Shown: positions 6,950-14,998 of the stretch, piece after piece | How positions within the stretch are numbered: the stretch's first letter is position 1 | Layout of the letters: each line of letters begins with the position of its first letter | Assembly: GCF_001042475.2 (NCBI RefSeq) | Contig: NZ_LECW02000002.1 | Span: 1 to 42,883 of the forward strand | Length of the DNA stretch: 42,883 bases | Direction: 5' to 3' | DNA from: Bacillus glycinifermentans | GTDB taxonomy: Bacteria; Bacillota; Bacilli; Bacillales; Bacillaceae | Program-made: the position numbers and the translations under genes | The notes under the pieces: generated by a model | Told to the model about the DNA's origin: nothing | Database searches by the model: none | Seen by the model: only the letters and a program-made list of their open reading frames with translations

Positions 6950-7627
6950 ATGGATTTAAATTTAATTATAAATGACACTCTTACAGAATTAAAAGATCAA
7001 GGATACGTTGAGAAAATTGTAAGGAAGCAACTTGAAGAAACCATTCAAGATATTATTAAAGATTCTTTTAAAAGTTGGAGTGACTTTGGGAAAGAATTGA
7101 AGCAGCAAGTTCAAGATCAGATACAATTTAATTTAGAAAGTTTGGATATTCCATCTTACAACCAAGTTATTGTAAATATCATAAGAGATGAATTAGAGCG
7201 ATCTGTCCATGAGGAAGGGGGAAGACGTATTCAAGAAAGTATCCGGGATATTTTGGGTACTGCAAAAGAAGAATACAAGCTGTCTGAACTTATCAATGAA
7301 ATCGTAGAGCAAGATTGTGAACTGAATGAACTGCACTATGATGATTACAAAGAGATCACTGTAATTGTTGAAAATAAATATGGTGGTAAATACATTTATA
7401 TCGATCCAGAAGAAGACCAAGACTGGTACAGATGCAAATATCGATTAACACTTGACAACGATTTAACAGTCACACGAGCAGAAATTAATGATAGGGCTTT
7501 TGATAATAAGACAATCATGGGCGGATTATATGGCGCAGATGCAACTATTTTCAAAATGTGGACTCGTAAATCAAAGTTGATTATCGATAATTATCAGACG
7601 AGCTTTACCAACCCAGAATATGAGTGA
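6950..7627 (+). CDS. hypothetical protein (225 aa), helical N-terminus
   Basis: ATG 6950 is 7 bases after AAAAAGGGTG; upstream GTG 6941 and ATG 6944 overlap the SD. The first 125 residues are charged amphipathic helix (LKQQVQDQIQFNLESL...IIRDELERSVHEEG), and the rest is a mixed domain rich in Tyr/Trp/Asp (YGGKYIYIDPEEDQDWYRCK). Possibly a virion or scaffold-like protein; no family recognised. Confidence 0.6.
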   Translation: MDLNLIINDTLTELKDQGYVEKIVRKQLEETIQDIIKDSFKSWSDFGKELKQQVQDQIQFNLESLDIPSYNQVIVNIIRDELERSVHEEGGRRIQESIRDILGTAKEEYKLSELINEIVEQDCELNELHYDDYKEITVIVENKYGGKYIYIDPEEDQDWYRCKYRLTLDNDLTVTRAEINDRAFDNKTIMGGLYGADATIFKMWTRKSKLIIDNYQTSFTNPEYE

Positions 7628-7685
7628 TTGGTGCCCTACATAGTTTAAATAAAAGGATGATTTTAAAGAAAGAGGAGGAAAGCCC

Positions 7686-7877
7686 GTGGCTTATGATGAG
7701 ATTAATGGCAAGTTAATTAACCCAAAAGTAAGTGATGTAATTAAAGCATTACAAGATCAACTTGATTTTTACGGCGACACACCAGTTAACTTCAGGATTG
7801 ATGGTGAAGAAGCAAGGGATGAGATTCAATTAGATCCATATAAAAATGTTCTTGTGTTGCATTTAGAGGAAGTTTAA
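7686..7877 (+). CDS. small hypothetical protein (63 aa)
   Basis: GTG start after GAGGAGG. Acidic, with an alpha/beta pattern (VSDVIKALQDQLDFYGDTPVNF then DPYKNVLVLHLEEV). It resembles short phage proteins of unknown function. The next gene's SD overlaps its stop. Confidence 0.55.
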   Translation: MAYDEINGKLINPKVSDVIKALQDQLDFYGDTPVNFRIDGEEARDEIQLDPYKNVLVLHLEEV

Positions 7878-7891
7878 GGAGGAAAGCTACA

Positions 7892-8101
7892 ATGGACACT
7901 TTTGATTTTATCGATGTTATTTTAAACACTATAAAGGTGGCATTTATAAGGTTATAGGGGAAATCATTCATACTGAAACAGAAGAAATACTTGTTACATA
8001 TGAAGATCAAGATGGAACACTTTGGGCAAGACCTAAGGACATGTTTTTTGGGAATGTGATTGTAGATGGAAAAGAGAATAAGAGATTTATAAAAATGGAT
8101 T
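7892..8101 (+). pseudogene. DUF1653-like protein gene with apparent -1 frameshift
   Basis: A good SD and ATG (7892) open only a 21-codon frame, but the downstream +2 frame encodes a clear DUF1653-like sequence (HYKGGIYKVIGEIIHTETEE...DGTLWARPKDMFF). Adding one T to the TTTT run at 7906-7909 would join the two as MDTFDFYRCYFKHYKGG. The gene is therefore either broken by a 1-base deletion in a homopolymer, a sequencing error, or read by frameshifting. DUF1653 proteins are small SH3-like domains of unknown role. Confidence 0.6.
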
Positions 8102-8124
8102 GAGAAGCCGTTAATCGAAGGAAG

Positions 8125-8140
8125 AATGGCCGAAGCCATC
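8125..8140 (-). terminator. weak terminator for the - strand pair
   Basis: Read on the - strand: GATGGC-TTCG-GCCATT, a short stem with a UUCG loop followed by a pyrimidine-rich tail, just past the stop of the - strand gene. Confidence 0.4.
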
Positions 8141-8143
8141 TCC

Positions 8144-8458
8144 CTAGAAGCCTAATTGTTTAGCAACATATATGTTTGCTGCTTCTTGTTGCATTTCTTC
8201 CCAGTTAAAAAATTTACTGTTTTCCCTAACAAAGTCATCCCATAAATCATCGGGGATTGATTCAAAATCTTGCTGGGTTTCAATGGTGAAAGGAGATTTA
8301 TCAAGCATTTCATCAAGAGACGAAAATTTCGTATTCTTTTTCATAAATGAATCGGTAAAAAGCTCATTTAATTGAAGTTCTTGTCCCTTTTCAAGTTCAC
8401 TAGCTTTTTGTTGCATTTTTTTAAGTTTTCGATCGAATTCTTTGAAACCATTACTCAT
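8144..8458 (-). CDS. hypothetical protein (104 aa), reverse-strand cassette
   Basis: ATG preceded by CAGGAGATG on the - strand. Acidic and helical (FDRKLKKMQQKASELEKGQELQ, then IPDDLWDDFVRENSKFFNWEEM). Together with the next gene it forms a two-gene operon opposite to nearly all phage genes around it, which suggests independent expression, possibly in the lysogen. Function unknown. Confidence 0.6.
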   Translation of the reverse strand: MSNGFKEFDRKLKKMQQKASELEKGQELQLNELFTDSFMKKNTKFSSLDEMLDKSPFTIETQQDFESIPDDLWDDFVRENSKFFNWEEMQQEAANIYVAKQLGF

Positions 8459-8475
8459 AATTTTTCATCTCCTGT

Positions 8476-8622
8476 TCATTTTCTTTTTGATTTTGCTTGA
8501 GAGAGAACTGAACCTGCTAAACTCTTTGAAGTTTTGCTAGAGCCTTTATTTCTCAAGACTTTTGAAGCGACTTTAACCATTTTTGGCGATGAGACTCTTC
8601 TGGAGCTTGGTTTTCTAGGCAT
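8476..8622 (-). CDS. small highly basic protein (48 aa)
   Basis: ATG 7 bases after AGGTG on the - strand. Composition is dominated by Lys, Arg and Ser (MPRKPSSRRVSSPKMVKVAS... ending SKRK). It looks like a DNA- or RNA-binding tail or a packaged basic peptide. First gene of the reverse-strand pair; a promoter-like TATACT/TATATT region lies just upstream (about 8660-8700, - strand). Confidence 0.55.
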   Translation of the reverse strand: MPRKPSSRRVSSPKMVKVASKVLRNKGSSKTSKSLAGSVLSQAKSKRK

Positions 8623-8855
8623 ATGTATACACCTGCCTTTCAAGGTAGAATATGTGTTCCTTCACAATATATAGTATACTACCATTCAGGGAAACACAAT
8701 ATACTGTGCTCGAGTTGATGAATGTTCACAGTTTGCTTTAGCTAGGAACCTGTGGATAGGAGCTAAGCATTTATTAATGATCAGTAAAGGGAGGTGAAGT
8801 ACAAAGTTATCGTGTATTTAGGTGGAATTACGGATTTATAGGGAGGTATGATCTC

Positions 8856-9029
8856 ATGGAACTTGAAGCTAGATTGAAAATACACAAAGATTCAGACAAT
8901 ACACATCCACAAGGGAAACTCATCGTAAAACCAAACGGAGAGTATGTAAACCTTAAATTTGATGATTATGGTCGTGAAGTTTCAGTATTGGCTGATGAAT
9001 TAAGAGCCGTGCTTAATATAGGGAAATGA
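8856..9029 (+). CDS. small hypothetical protein (57 aa)
   Basis: ATG after GGGAGG. Sequence begins MELEARLKIHKDSDNTHPQG and continues KLIVKPNGEYVNLKFDDYGR: a short beta-hairpin-rich protein. It restarts the + strand run after the reverse-strand cassette. Function unknown. Confidence 0.55.
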   Translation: MELEARLKIHKDSDNTHPQGKLIVKPNGEYVNLKFDDYGREVSVLADELRAVLNIGK

Positions 9030-9042
9030 AAGGAGGAAGATT

Positions 9043-9108
9043 ATGAGTAACCATTTCAAATTTAAACTGTCAAATATCGAAAATGGTGATTTGATTCTAA
9101 TAATCTAA
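9043..9108 (+). CDS. very short peptide (21 aa)
   Basis: ATG behind AGGAGGA; reads MSNHFKFKLSNIENGDLILI then a final Ile and stop. The SD is excellent, so it may be translated as a small peptide or leader before the MazE-tail gene. Confidence 0.35.
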   Translation: MSNHFKFKLSNIENGDLILII

Positions 9109-9160
9109 ATAAAATCATAATTTTATATACTAATTAAAAGTAATCTAAGGAGGAAGAGTT

Positions 9161-9508
9161 ATGGGTGCTGCTAAAAAACTGTATGTGAAAAAAGATCAAC
9201 TTGTGAGCATTGAAGAAGCTAAAAGTAATATGACAATACATACACCGGAAGGCTATTCTGTCCCTGTTGCAGTGGGAGAGCTTGTGGCTACCAATCCAAA
9301 AGGAGAGCAATACGTCGTACCTAAAAGCTACAGGAACAAATATGTCGAAGTCAAACAATTTAAGGATGCTTCATTATACGAGTCAATGGCAAAAGGATAT
9401 CAAGAAATGGCTGCAATTAATTTAGAAGAGGCAAGCACCGGGTTTTCTGCGGAAAATCAAGCAGAAGAAATCACAGAGAAATTTGTTTCAGGAAGTATAA
9501 ACGAATAA
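9161..9508 (+). CDS. MazE-tail protein, putative phage inhibitor of host MazF
   Basis: 115 aa, ATG after AAGGAGG. Residues about 74-112 (MAKGYQEMAAINLEEAS..., AE..AE..TEKFVSG) closely match the C-terminal, toxin-binding tail of B. subtilis MazE/EndoAI as I recall it (MRRGYMEMAKINL..., AECEAETTVERLVSGG): GY-EMA-INL, paired AE and VSG are shared. The N-terminal 70 residues (PEGYSVPVAVGELVATNPKG) are not a ribbon-helix-helix DNA-binding domain. No toxin gene is adjacent; the stop overlaps the ATG of nrdI. The protein may neutralise host MazF endoribonuclease during infection. An unrelated role with chance similarity is less likely but not excluded. Confidence 0.75.
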   Translation: MGAAKKLYVKKDQLVSIEEAKSNMTIHTPEGYSVPVAVGELVATNPKGEQYVVPKSYRNKYVEVKQFKDASLYESMAKGYQEMAAINLEEASTGFSAENQAEEITEKFVSGSINE

Positions 9509-9909
9509 TGCTTGTTACATATGAAAGCATGACAGGTAATGTTAGAAGATTTGTAAGAAAGCTTGAGCAAAAAATGCAAATTAAAACTATGGAAATCACT
9601 GAGGATTTAAAGGTTGATGAGCCATTCATACATATTACATACACAATTAAATTCGGGCAAATTCCTGAAAAAACTCAGAAGTTTATACATAATAATAAAG
9701 ATTTTTTGTACGGGGTTTGTTCAAGCGGGAATCGAAATTGGGGTAGCTATTATGCTGCGGCGGCAGATAAACTCTCACAACACTATCAAGTACCAGTACT
9801 TCTTAAGTTTGAATTAAGTGGATCAGATTCAGACTTGGACAAGTTAATACAGGAGGTTAAGTTTATTGACATTAATCAATCAGGTGCCAAAGTGGGTTCA
9901 ACTGAATAA
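9508..9909 (+). CDS. nrdI: NrdI flavodoxin-like protein
   Basis: 133 aa. The N-terminal MLVTYESMTGNVRRF carries the FMN-phosphate loop (S-x-TGN), and GVCSSGNRNWGSYYAAAADK is the typical NrdI flavin-loop region. NrdI supplies the oxidant for assembling the Mn-tyrosyl cofactor of class Ib RNR (NrdF). ATG overlaps the stop of the MazE-tail gene (TAATG), and its 3' end overlaps nrdE by 44 bases. The SPbeta counterpart is YosM. Confidence 0.9.
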   Translation: MLVTYESMTGNVRRFVRKLEQKMQIKTMEITEDLKVDEPFIHITYTIKFGQIPEKTQKFIHNNKDFLYGVCSSGNRNWGSYYAAAADKLSQHYQVPVLLKFELSGSDSDLDKLIQEVKFIDINQSGAKVGSTE

Positions 9910-10591
9910 CGAAATTATGATTCAAAAAGACGGGAAGTTTCAATTCGAGAAGGACAGGGAAGCTGTACACAGTTATTTTGTTGACTATGTTAATCAAAAC
10001 ACTGTCTTCTTTCACGATCTCAAAGAAAAACTGGACTATCTTTTAGAGAATGATTATTACGAAGAAGAGTTTTTAAGCAAATATACCTTTGCACAGATTA
10101 AAGAAGTGTTCAAATTGGCGTATAGCTTCAAATTCAGATTCCCTTCATTCATGAGTGCATTCAAGTTTTACAATGACTATGCCTTGAAGACAAACGATAA
10201 AACGAAAATTCTTGAACGATATGAAGATCGAGTGAGTATTGTTGCTTTGTTTTTCGCCAATGGAGATGCTGAAAAAGCAAAAGAATTCACTTCACTTATG
10301 ATGAAACAGGAATATCAACCATCAACACCTACTTTTCTTAATGCAGGACGAAAAAGAAGAGGTGAAATGGTTAGCTGCTTCTTACTCGAAGTTAATGATT
10401 CATTGAATGACATTTCTAGAGCAGTTGATATTTCAATGCAGTTATCTAAACTCGGAGGCGGAGTCGCGCTTAATTTAAGCAAGATTAGAGCAAAGGGAGA
10501 ACCAATTAAAGACGTCGAAAATGCCACTAAAGGCGTTGTAGGTGTAATGAAGCTGCTTGACAACGCGTTCCGCTATGCAGATCAAATGGGT
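9866..10591 (+). CDS. nrdE: class Ib ribonucleotide reductase alpha subunit, exon 1
   Basis: Residues 1-242 of NrdE, the catalytic subunit that reduces ribonucleotide diphosphates to dNDPs. TTG start 10 bases after AGGAGG, inside the end of nrdI. Visible: the N-terminal ATP-cone-like region, QPSTPTFLNAGRKRRG, the first active-site Cys region (MVSCFLLEV) and the KLGGGVALNLSKIRAKG loop. The exon ends ...NAFRYADQMG; the next codon of the unspliced RNA is a stop (TAA 10592). Normal NrdE continues QRQG, which is found exactly at 10841 after the intron. SPbeta bnrdE is likewise interrupted. Confidence 0.92.
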
Positions 10592-10840
10592 TAATTTGGC
10601 CCCTTTCGTCAGTAATGGCGATCGAAAACCTCTTTAATTGCTGGGAACTCCTTATAGGACAATCAGCAGCGAAGCCTCATTCGAGGAACGTTCAACGACT
10701 AGGCAAAAGCCGTAGGCTACAAGCGATTGGTAGTCGAAACTGGAGGCATCCCAATGGGATGAAGATATAGTCTAATCTTCGTGGTAACATGAAGCTGCCG
10801 AAAGGCGGGGCGTGTGTAGCGAACACGTCCGAATAGTCTG
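10592..10840 (+). ncRNA. group I self-splicing intron in nrdE (no ORF)
   Basis: 249 nt. The exon ends in U (GGGT, 10591) and the intron ends in G (10840), as the group I mechanism requires; joining gives the conserved NrdE sequence ADQMG-QRQGSGAAYLN. Conserved core elements are visible: GTTCAACGACTAG (P4/P7-side element) and AAGATATAGTCT (the 3' P7/S element). There is no space for a homing endonuclease, so this is a minimal intron, unlike the SPbeta bnrdE intron, which carries one (YosO). Several GC-rich stems contrast with the AT-rich surroundings. Confidence 0.9.
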
Positions 10841-13375
10841 CAAAGACAAGGGTCAGGAGCTGCTTATCTTAACGTATTTCACCCGGACATCAACGATTTC
10901 CTTGATACGAAAAAAATCTCAGCAGATGAGGATGTTAGGGCAAAAACATTATCAATTGGTGTAGTTATTCCAGATAAATTTATTGAGCTTGCTAGGGAAG
11001 ATAAAGACTTCTACATGTTCTATCCTTATTCAGTTTATAAGGAATACGGGCAACATTTAGACGAAATGGATATTGCAAAAATGTATGATGAACTGGTCGA
11101 AAACCCAAATGTCAGAAAGAAAAAAGCGAATGCTCGTAAACTATTAGAAAAGCTTGCAATCTTACGATCAGAATCGGGTTATCCTTACCTGATGTTTGCC
11201 GACAATGTAAACCGATTCCACGCTAACAGTCATGTTTCGAAGGTTAAATTTTCTAACTTGTGTGTGACGGGAGATACTCTTCTTTTAACCGAAAATGGGT
11301 ACGAAAAAGCCTCAGATCTTTATAAAAGTCAAAAAGATTTAAGGGTCGTTATTGACAATCGGACAAAACGGTTTGACAAGGATTGTAAAGGGACTTCAAT
11401 TGTGAATGCGATACCTATGCAGCTAACTAAAAAGGACGCAGGTGTTTTTAAAGTTAAAACTAAGCAAGGATTTGAAATCAGAGCAACAGAGTGGCACAAG
11501 TTTTATGTTAAACGAAATAACGAAATACAGAAACTTCAGCTTAACCAACTTGTTCCGGGGGACAAACTACTGATTCAGTCAGGTGAAGGGGCATATGGGA
11601 ATATTCATGAACCTGATCTCGCATATATCATGGGGATTATAGCTGGGGATGGAACCATAACAGATAAGACAGCGAAGATTTATTTATATGACAATAAAAA
11701 GGTGTTGGAACAAAAGGTTAAAGAGAGTGTTCATCTTGTAATTAATAGACATAAAATTAATCGTGTTTATAAGCACAACACTTCTTTTACTCCAAAATTT
11801 AATGCTGCTGATCCAGAGAAACAAGATTTATTATTTATGTCTAGTACAGTGCTCTTTGACATTTTAAATAAATATGGAATGACAAAAGATACAAAAACAA
11901 GAGTTCCAGAGTTCTTATATCAAGCTGACAAGGAAACACAAGCAGCTTATTTGTCTGGATTGTTTCAAACGGATGGTTGTGTAAATGCCAATCATAAAGC
12001 GAAGGCACTAACAATTGAATTAACATCAGTTGATTTTGAGAGTTTGCAAGATGTGCAAAAGTTACTCATTAATATGGGAGTATATACAACCATTTATACC
12101 AATAACAAACGCTCACAGGAGCTTCTCCCTGATGGCCGGGGCGGTTCCAAATTATACAAAGTTAAACCAACTCACAAGCTTAGTATTCAGGACAGAGCGT
12201 CGAGAGAATTGTTCATGAGCATTGTTAATTTGAAAGAATATGATAAGTACAAATTCAACATGTTGACTGAAACATTGCAAGCAAAATCACGAAAGCCAAA
12301 ACATGATTTCACAGCCGAAATTATCAGCATTGAAAAAGATGGGGTAGAGGATGTCTATGACACAACACAAGAAGATTATCATTCTCTAATTTTTAATGGA
12401 ATTGTAACTGGTAACTGTTCAGAAGTCCTTCAGGCTTCCCAAGTATCGTCTTACACCGATTACGGAGAAGAGGACGAAATTGGCTTGGACATTTCATGTA
12501 ATCTAGGCTCGATTAATATCTTCAACGTCATGAAGAACGATTCAATTAAGAATACAGTTAAATTAGCTATTGATGCATTGACTCATGTATCGAATAAAAC
12601 CAATATTACAAATGCTCCAGCAGTTGCTAAGGCAAATAAGCTTATGAGGTCAGTTGGGCTTGGAGCAATGAATCTGCACGGTTTCTTAGCTCAAAATGGT
12701 ATTGCCTACGAAAGTGAGGAAGCGAGGGACTTCGCGAACACTTTCTTTATGATGATGAACTTTTATTCTCTTGAGCGTTCAATGGAAATCGCCAAAGAAG
12801 CCGGGGAAACATATTACCAGTTTGAAGGCTCTACATACAAATCAGGTGAATATTTCAAGAAATACGAAGAACAAAGCTTTAGTCCAAAGTTTGAAAAGGT
12901 AAAAAAACTGTTTGGGCAACAGCATATTCCAACAATTGAAGATTGGAAGCAGCTTAAACAAGCTGTGATGAAGTATGGCTTATATCATTCTTATAGACAA
13001 GCAATAGCTCCTACAGGAAGCATCTCATATGTTCAATCCTCAACAGCTGGTGTCATGCCGATCATGGAGCGGATTGAAGAAAGAACATACGGCAACTCCA
13101 AGACGTATTATCCGATGCCTGGACTTGCGCCGAGCAACTGGTTCTACTATAAAGAAGCGTATGATATGGACATGTTCAGAGTTGTCGACATGATCTCGAC
13201 GATTCAGCAGCACGTTGACCAAGGCATAAGCTTTACATTGTTCCTGAAAGATACAATGACGACACGCGATCTGAACCGAATTGACTTGTACGCTCATCAC
13301 AAAGGGATCAAGACGTTGTACTATGCGCGGACAAAAGACACGGGGCAGGAAGGCTGCCTATCATGTGTGGTTTAA
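10841..13375 (+). CDS. nrdE: class Ib ribonucleotide reductase alpha subunit, exon 2 including intein
   Basis: In frame with exon 1 after intron removal. Begins QRQGSGAAYLN; after excision of a 385-aa intein it encodes the rest of a protein of about 701 aa, a normal NrdE length. Visible: FHPDINDFLDTKK, SESGYPYLMFADNVNR, NLCSEVLQ (the site split by the intein; it contains an active-site cysteine), ISCNLGSINI, APTGSISYV and the C-terminal redox pair CLSCVV. First of a phage-borne nucleotide block with nrdF, thioredoxin, dUTPase and thymidylate synthase; it would supply dNTPs for phage replication. Confidence 0.93.
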   Translation, partial: QRQGSGAAYLNVFHPDINDFLDTKKISADEDVRAKTLSIGVVIPDKFIELAREDKDFYMFYPYSVYKEYGQHLDEMDIAKMYDELVENPNVRKKKANARKLLEKLAILRSESGYPYLMFADNVNRFHANSHVSKVKFSNLCVTGDTLLLTENGYEKASDLYKSQKDLRVVIDNRTKRFDKDCKGTSIVNAIPMQLTKKDAGVFKVKTKQGFEIRATEWHKFYVKRNNEIQKLQLNQLVPGDKLLIQSGEGAYGNIHEPDLAYIMGIIAGDGTITDKTAKIYLYDNKKVLEQKVKESVHLVINRHKINRVYKHNTSFTPKFNAADPEKQDLLFMSSTVLFDILNKYGMTKDTKTRVPEFLYQADKETQAAYLSGLFQTDGCVNANHKAKALTIELTSVDFESLQDVQKLLINMGVYTTIYTNNKRSQELLPDGRGGSKLYKVKPTHKLSIQDRASRELFMSIVNLKEYDKYKFNMLTETLQAKSRKPKHDFTAEIISIEKDGVEDVYDTTQEDYHSLIFNGIVTGNCSEVLQASQVSSYTDYGEEDEIGLDISCNLGSINIFNVMKNDSIKNTVKLAIDALTHVSNKTNITNAPAVAKANKLMRSVGLGAMNLHGFLAQNGIAYESEEARDFANTFFMMMNFYSLERSMEIAKEAGETYYQFEGSTYKSGEYFKKYEEQSFSPKFEKVKKLFGQQHIPTIEDWKQLKQAVMKYGLYHSYRQAIAPTGSISYVQSSTAGVMPIMERIEERTYGNSKTYYPMPGLAPSNWFYYKEAYDMDMFRVVDMISTIQQHVDQGISFTLFLKDTMTTRDLNRIDLYAHHKGIKTLYYARTKDTGQEGCLSCVV
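11261..12415 (+). mobile_element. intein with LAGLIDADG homing endonuclease, inserted in NrdE
   Basis: 385 aa, lying between NL and CSEVLQ of NrdE. It begins with Cys1 (CVTGDTLLL, block A), has the block B TxxH motif (ATEWHKF), two LAGLIDADG motifs (IMGIIAGDGTI and YLSGLFQTDG), and the blocks F/G VYDTTQEDYHSLIFNGIVTGN split as VTGN|C before the extein Cys. The penultimate residue is Gly instead of the usual His. The length and insertion point match, from memory, the SPbeta RIR1 intein. Confidence 0.93.
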
Positions 13376-13377
13376 AT

Positions 13378-13599
13378 GTGAGTTATCAGATACATTGTGC
13401 GCAAGGGAGCAAGGTAAGGTGCCTATACATAGATGTGTTTAGATTTCGCATCCTTACAGTTTATAGTGACACGGAGTGGTACACAAAAGGAAAAACAAGA
13501 AAAGTTCCAGTGTGGATCAGCGATAATGGACTCTTCTTTTACAGGTTAGCTATCCGGATAGGGATTCCAAAAACAAAAAGGAGGTGTTTTGATGATTAA
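13378..13599 (+). CDS. hypothetical protein (73 aa)
   Basis: An open frame directly after nrdE; GTG 13378 is the most plausible start but lacks a good SD, and an ATG at 13363 lies inside nrdE. The sequence (VSYQIHCAQGSKVRCLYIDV...WISDNGLFFYRLAI) has no recognised motif. Weakly supported; its stop overlaps the start of the next gene. Confidence 0.35.
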   Translation: MSYQIHCAQGSKVRCLYIDVFRFRILTVYSDTEWYTKGKTRKVPVWISDNGLFFYRLAIRIGIPKTKRRCFDD

Positions 13600-13840
13600 T
13601 TTTACAAGCAAAGTTTTAGAAATTGCTACGCATTTTTCAGTGTTTTTAATTGTATTTTTAGGTTGTTTAACTACCGTAATCATTCTCTTATGTCCAATTT
13701 GGCTACTGTTAAACAACATATTATACAAACGGACAAAAGCGTCTATTTATTTTGTATCTTACATTAAAAACAGACATGCGTTTATGGAGTGGAAGAAAGA
13801 GAAAAAGACCAAGGTCTATAAGCCATCAATTAAAAAATAA
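13592..13840 (+). CDS. small membrane protein (82 aa)
   Basis: ATG 13592, 6 bases after AAAAGGAGGTG. One long hydrophobic segment (FSVFLIVFLGCLTTVIILLC...WLLLNNIL) predicts one or two transmembrane helices, followed by a strongly basic cytoplasmic tail (KKEKKTKVYKPSIKK). Sits between nrdE and nrdF; function unknown. Confidence 0.6.
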   Translation: MINFTSKVLEIATHFSVFLIVFLGCLTTVIILLCPIWLLLNNILYKRTKASIYFVSYIKNRHAFMEWKKEKKTKVYKPSIKK

Positions 13841-13852
13841 AGAGGTGCAGAT

Positions 13853-14026
13853 GTGCGGAAGGTTAAAATCGAGGGCTACGTGATTTACAACGAGGACGAA
13901 TTAATTCAAGGAACGTGTGTGACGCATGAAATCGATCATTGGTTATTCAACGAAGATATTCCTCGCGAATGGTCTTTCAGTGCTGTATCAGACGAGGAAG
14001 TAGATTATGACGAGGAGGACGAATAA
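13853..14026 (+). CDS. small acidic hypothetical protein (57 aa)
   Basis: GTG start behind AGAGGTG. Begins VRKVKIEGYVIYNEDELIQG and ends in an acidic run (DEEVDYDEEDE) whose codons also form the SD for nrdF. Function unknown. Confidence 0.5.
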   Translation: MRKVKIEGYVIYNEDELIQGTCVTHEIDHWLFNEDIPREWSFSAVSDEEVDYDEEDE

Positions 14027-14998
14027 TTGACGCAATATACAGCGGCCAACTGGTCGCAGCACGAAGACGGATTCACACAAATGTTTTATGAACAGAACGT
14101 TAAGCAGTTTTGGCTCCCTGAAGAGATCGCACTTAACGGAGATTTGCTTACATGGGAATACTTAGGGAAAGATGAACAAGATACATATATGAAAGTGTTG
14201 GCCGGATTAACCTTACTAGACACAGAACAAGGGAATACTGGTATGCCTACAATCGCTGAGCATGTGAAAGGGCATCAGCGCAAAGCCGTCCTGAATTTCA
14301 TGGCGATGATGGAGAACGCAGTCCACGCTAAGTCATACAGCAATATCTTTCTCACTTTAGCTCAGATGGAAACAATTAATGAAGTCTTTGAATGGGTTAA
14401 AAACAATAAGTATCTGCAGAAGAAAGCAAATATTATTGTTTCTGTATACAAACAAATTAAAAGTGATAATGAATTGTTGTTGTATAAAGGAATGGTTGCA
14501 TCTGTATTGCTTGAAAGCTTCCTGTTTTATTCAGGATTTTATTATCCATTGTATTTTTATGGTCAGGGGAAGTTAATGAACAGCGGAGAAATCATTAATT
14601 TGATAATTCGTGACGAGGCACTTCACGGTGTATACACAGGATTGTTGGCTCAGGAAATCTATAATAAACAAACTGAAATCAAGAAAAAAGAATTGTATGA
14701 ATGGGTTATTAACTTGCTGCTCGATCTATATGAAAATGAGCTTGAGTATACCGAAGATGTATATGATCAAGTTGGGCTAACTCATGATGTAAAAAAGTTT
14801 ATACGATATAACGCAAATAAAGCCTTAAATAATTTGGGCTTCGACCATTATTTTTATGAAGAAGAAATTAACCCAGTTGTGTTGAACGGATTGAGTACAA
14901 AAACTAAATCTATGGACTTCTTTAGTCAAAAGGGGAATTCTTACAGGAAGGCTACTGCTGAAGCCTTAAAAGATGAGGATTTTTACTTTGGGGATTGA
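14027..14998 (+). CDS. nrdF: class Ib ribonucleotide reductase beta subunit
   Basis: 323 aa, near the usual 320-330. TTG start after GACGAGGAGGAC. Metal and radical ligands are visible in [11 protein letters not shown] (ExxH), the [12 protein letters not shown] helix and [11 protein letters not shown] (DExxxH). It houses the Mn/Fe-tyrosyl radical that NrdE uses. In SPbeta the bnrdF gene carries an intron with an HNH endonuclease (YosQ); here nrdF is uninterrupted, but a homing-endonuclease-like gene overlaps its 3' end. Confidence 0.93.
   Translation: MTQYTAANWSQHEDGFTQMFYEQNVKQFWLPEEIALNGDLLTWEYLGKDEQDTYMKVLAGLTLLDTEQGNTGMPTIAEHVKGHQRKAVLNFMAMMENAVHAKSYSNIFLTLAQMETINEVFEWVKNNKYLQKKANIIVSVYKQIKSDNELLLYKGMVASVLLESFLFYSGFYYPLYFYGQGKLMNSGEIINLIIRDEALHGVYTGLLAQEIYNKQTEIKKKELYEWVINLLLDLYENELEYTEDVYDQVGLTHDVKKFIRYNANKALNNLGFDHYFYEEEINPVVLNGLSTKTKSMDFFSQKGNSYRKATAEALKDEDFYFGD

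Noticed and set aside
8735..8768. GCTTTAGCT ... AGCTAAGC hairpin before a small gene
   Set aside because: A stem is possible, but there is no T run, no known riboswitch core and no repeat elsewhere; not enough to call an RNA element.
8793..8840. 15-codon GTG frame after GGGAGG
   Set aside because: Too short, and the next good SD/ATG is only 16 bases beyond its stop; could be a leader peptide but nothing supports it.
9129..9150. ACTAATTAAAAGTAATCT before the MazE-tail gene
   Set aside because: Only partly matches the promoter repeat; similar TAATTAAAAGG strings at 2720, 6398 and 23114 are simply stop codon plus SD.
10592..10840. nrdE as a pseudogene because of the stop at 10592
   Set aside because: The stop belongs to the group I intron; the exons join exactly at the conserved QRQG sequence.
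14449..14471. Near copy of the promoter-like repeat inside nrdF (AAACAAATTAAAAGTGATAA)
   Set aside because: It encodes conserved-looking NrdF residues (YKQIKSDN) and its -10 is disrupted; probably chance in AT-rich coding DNA.
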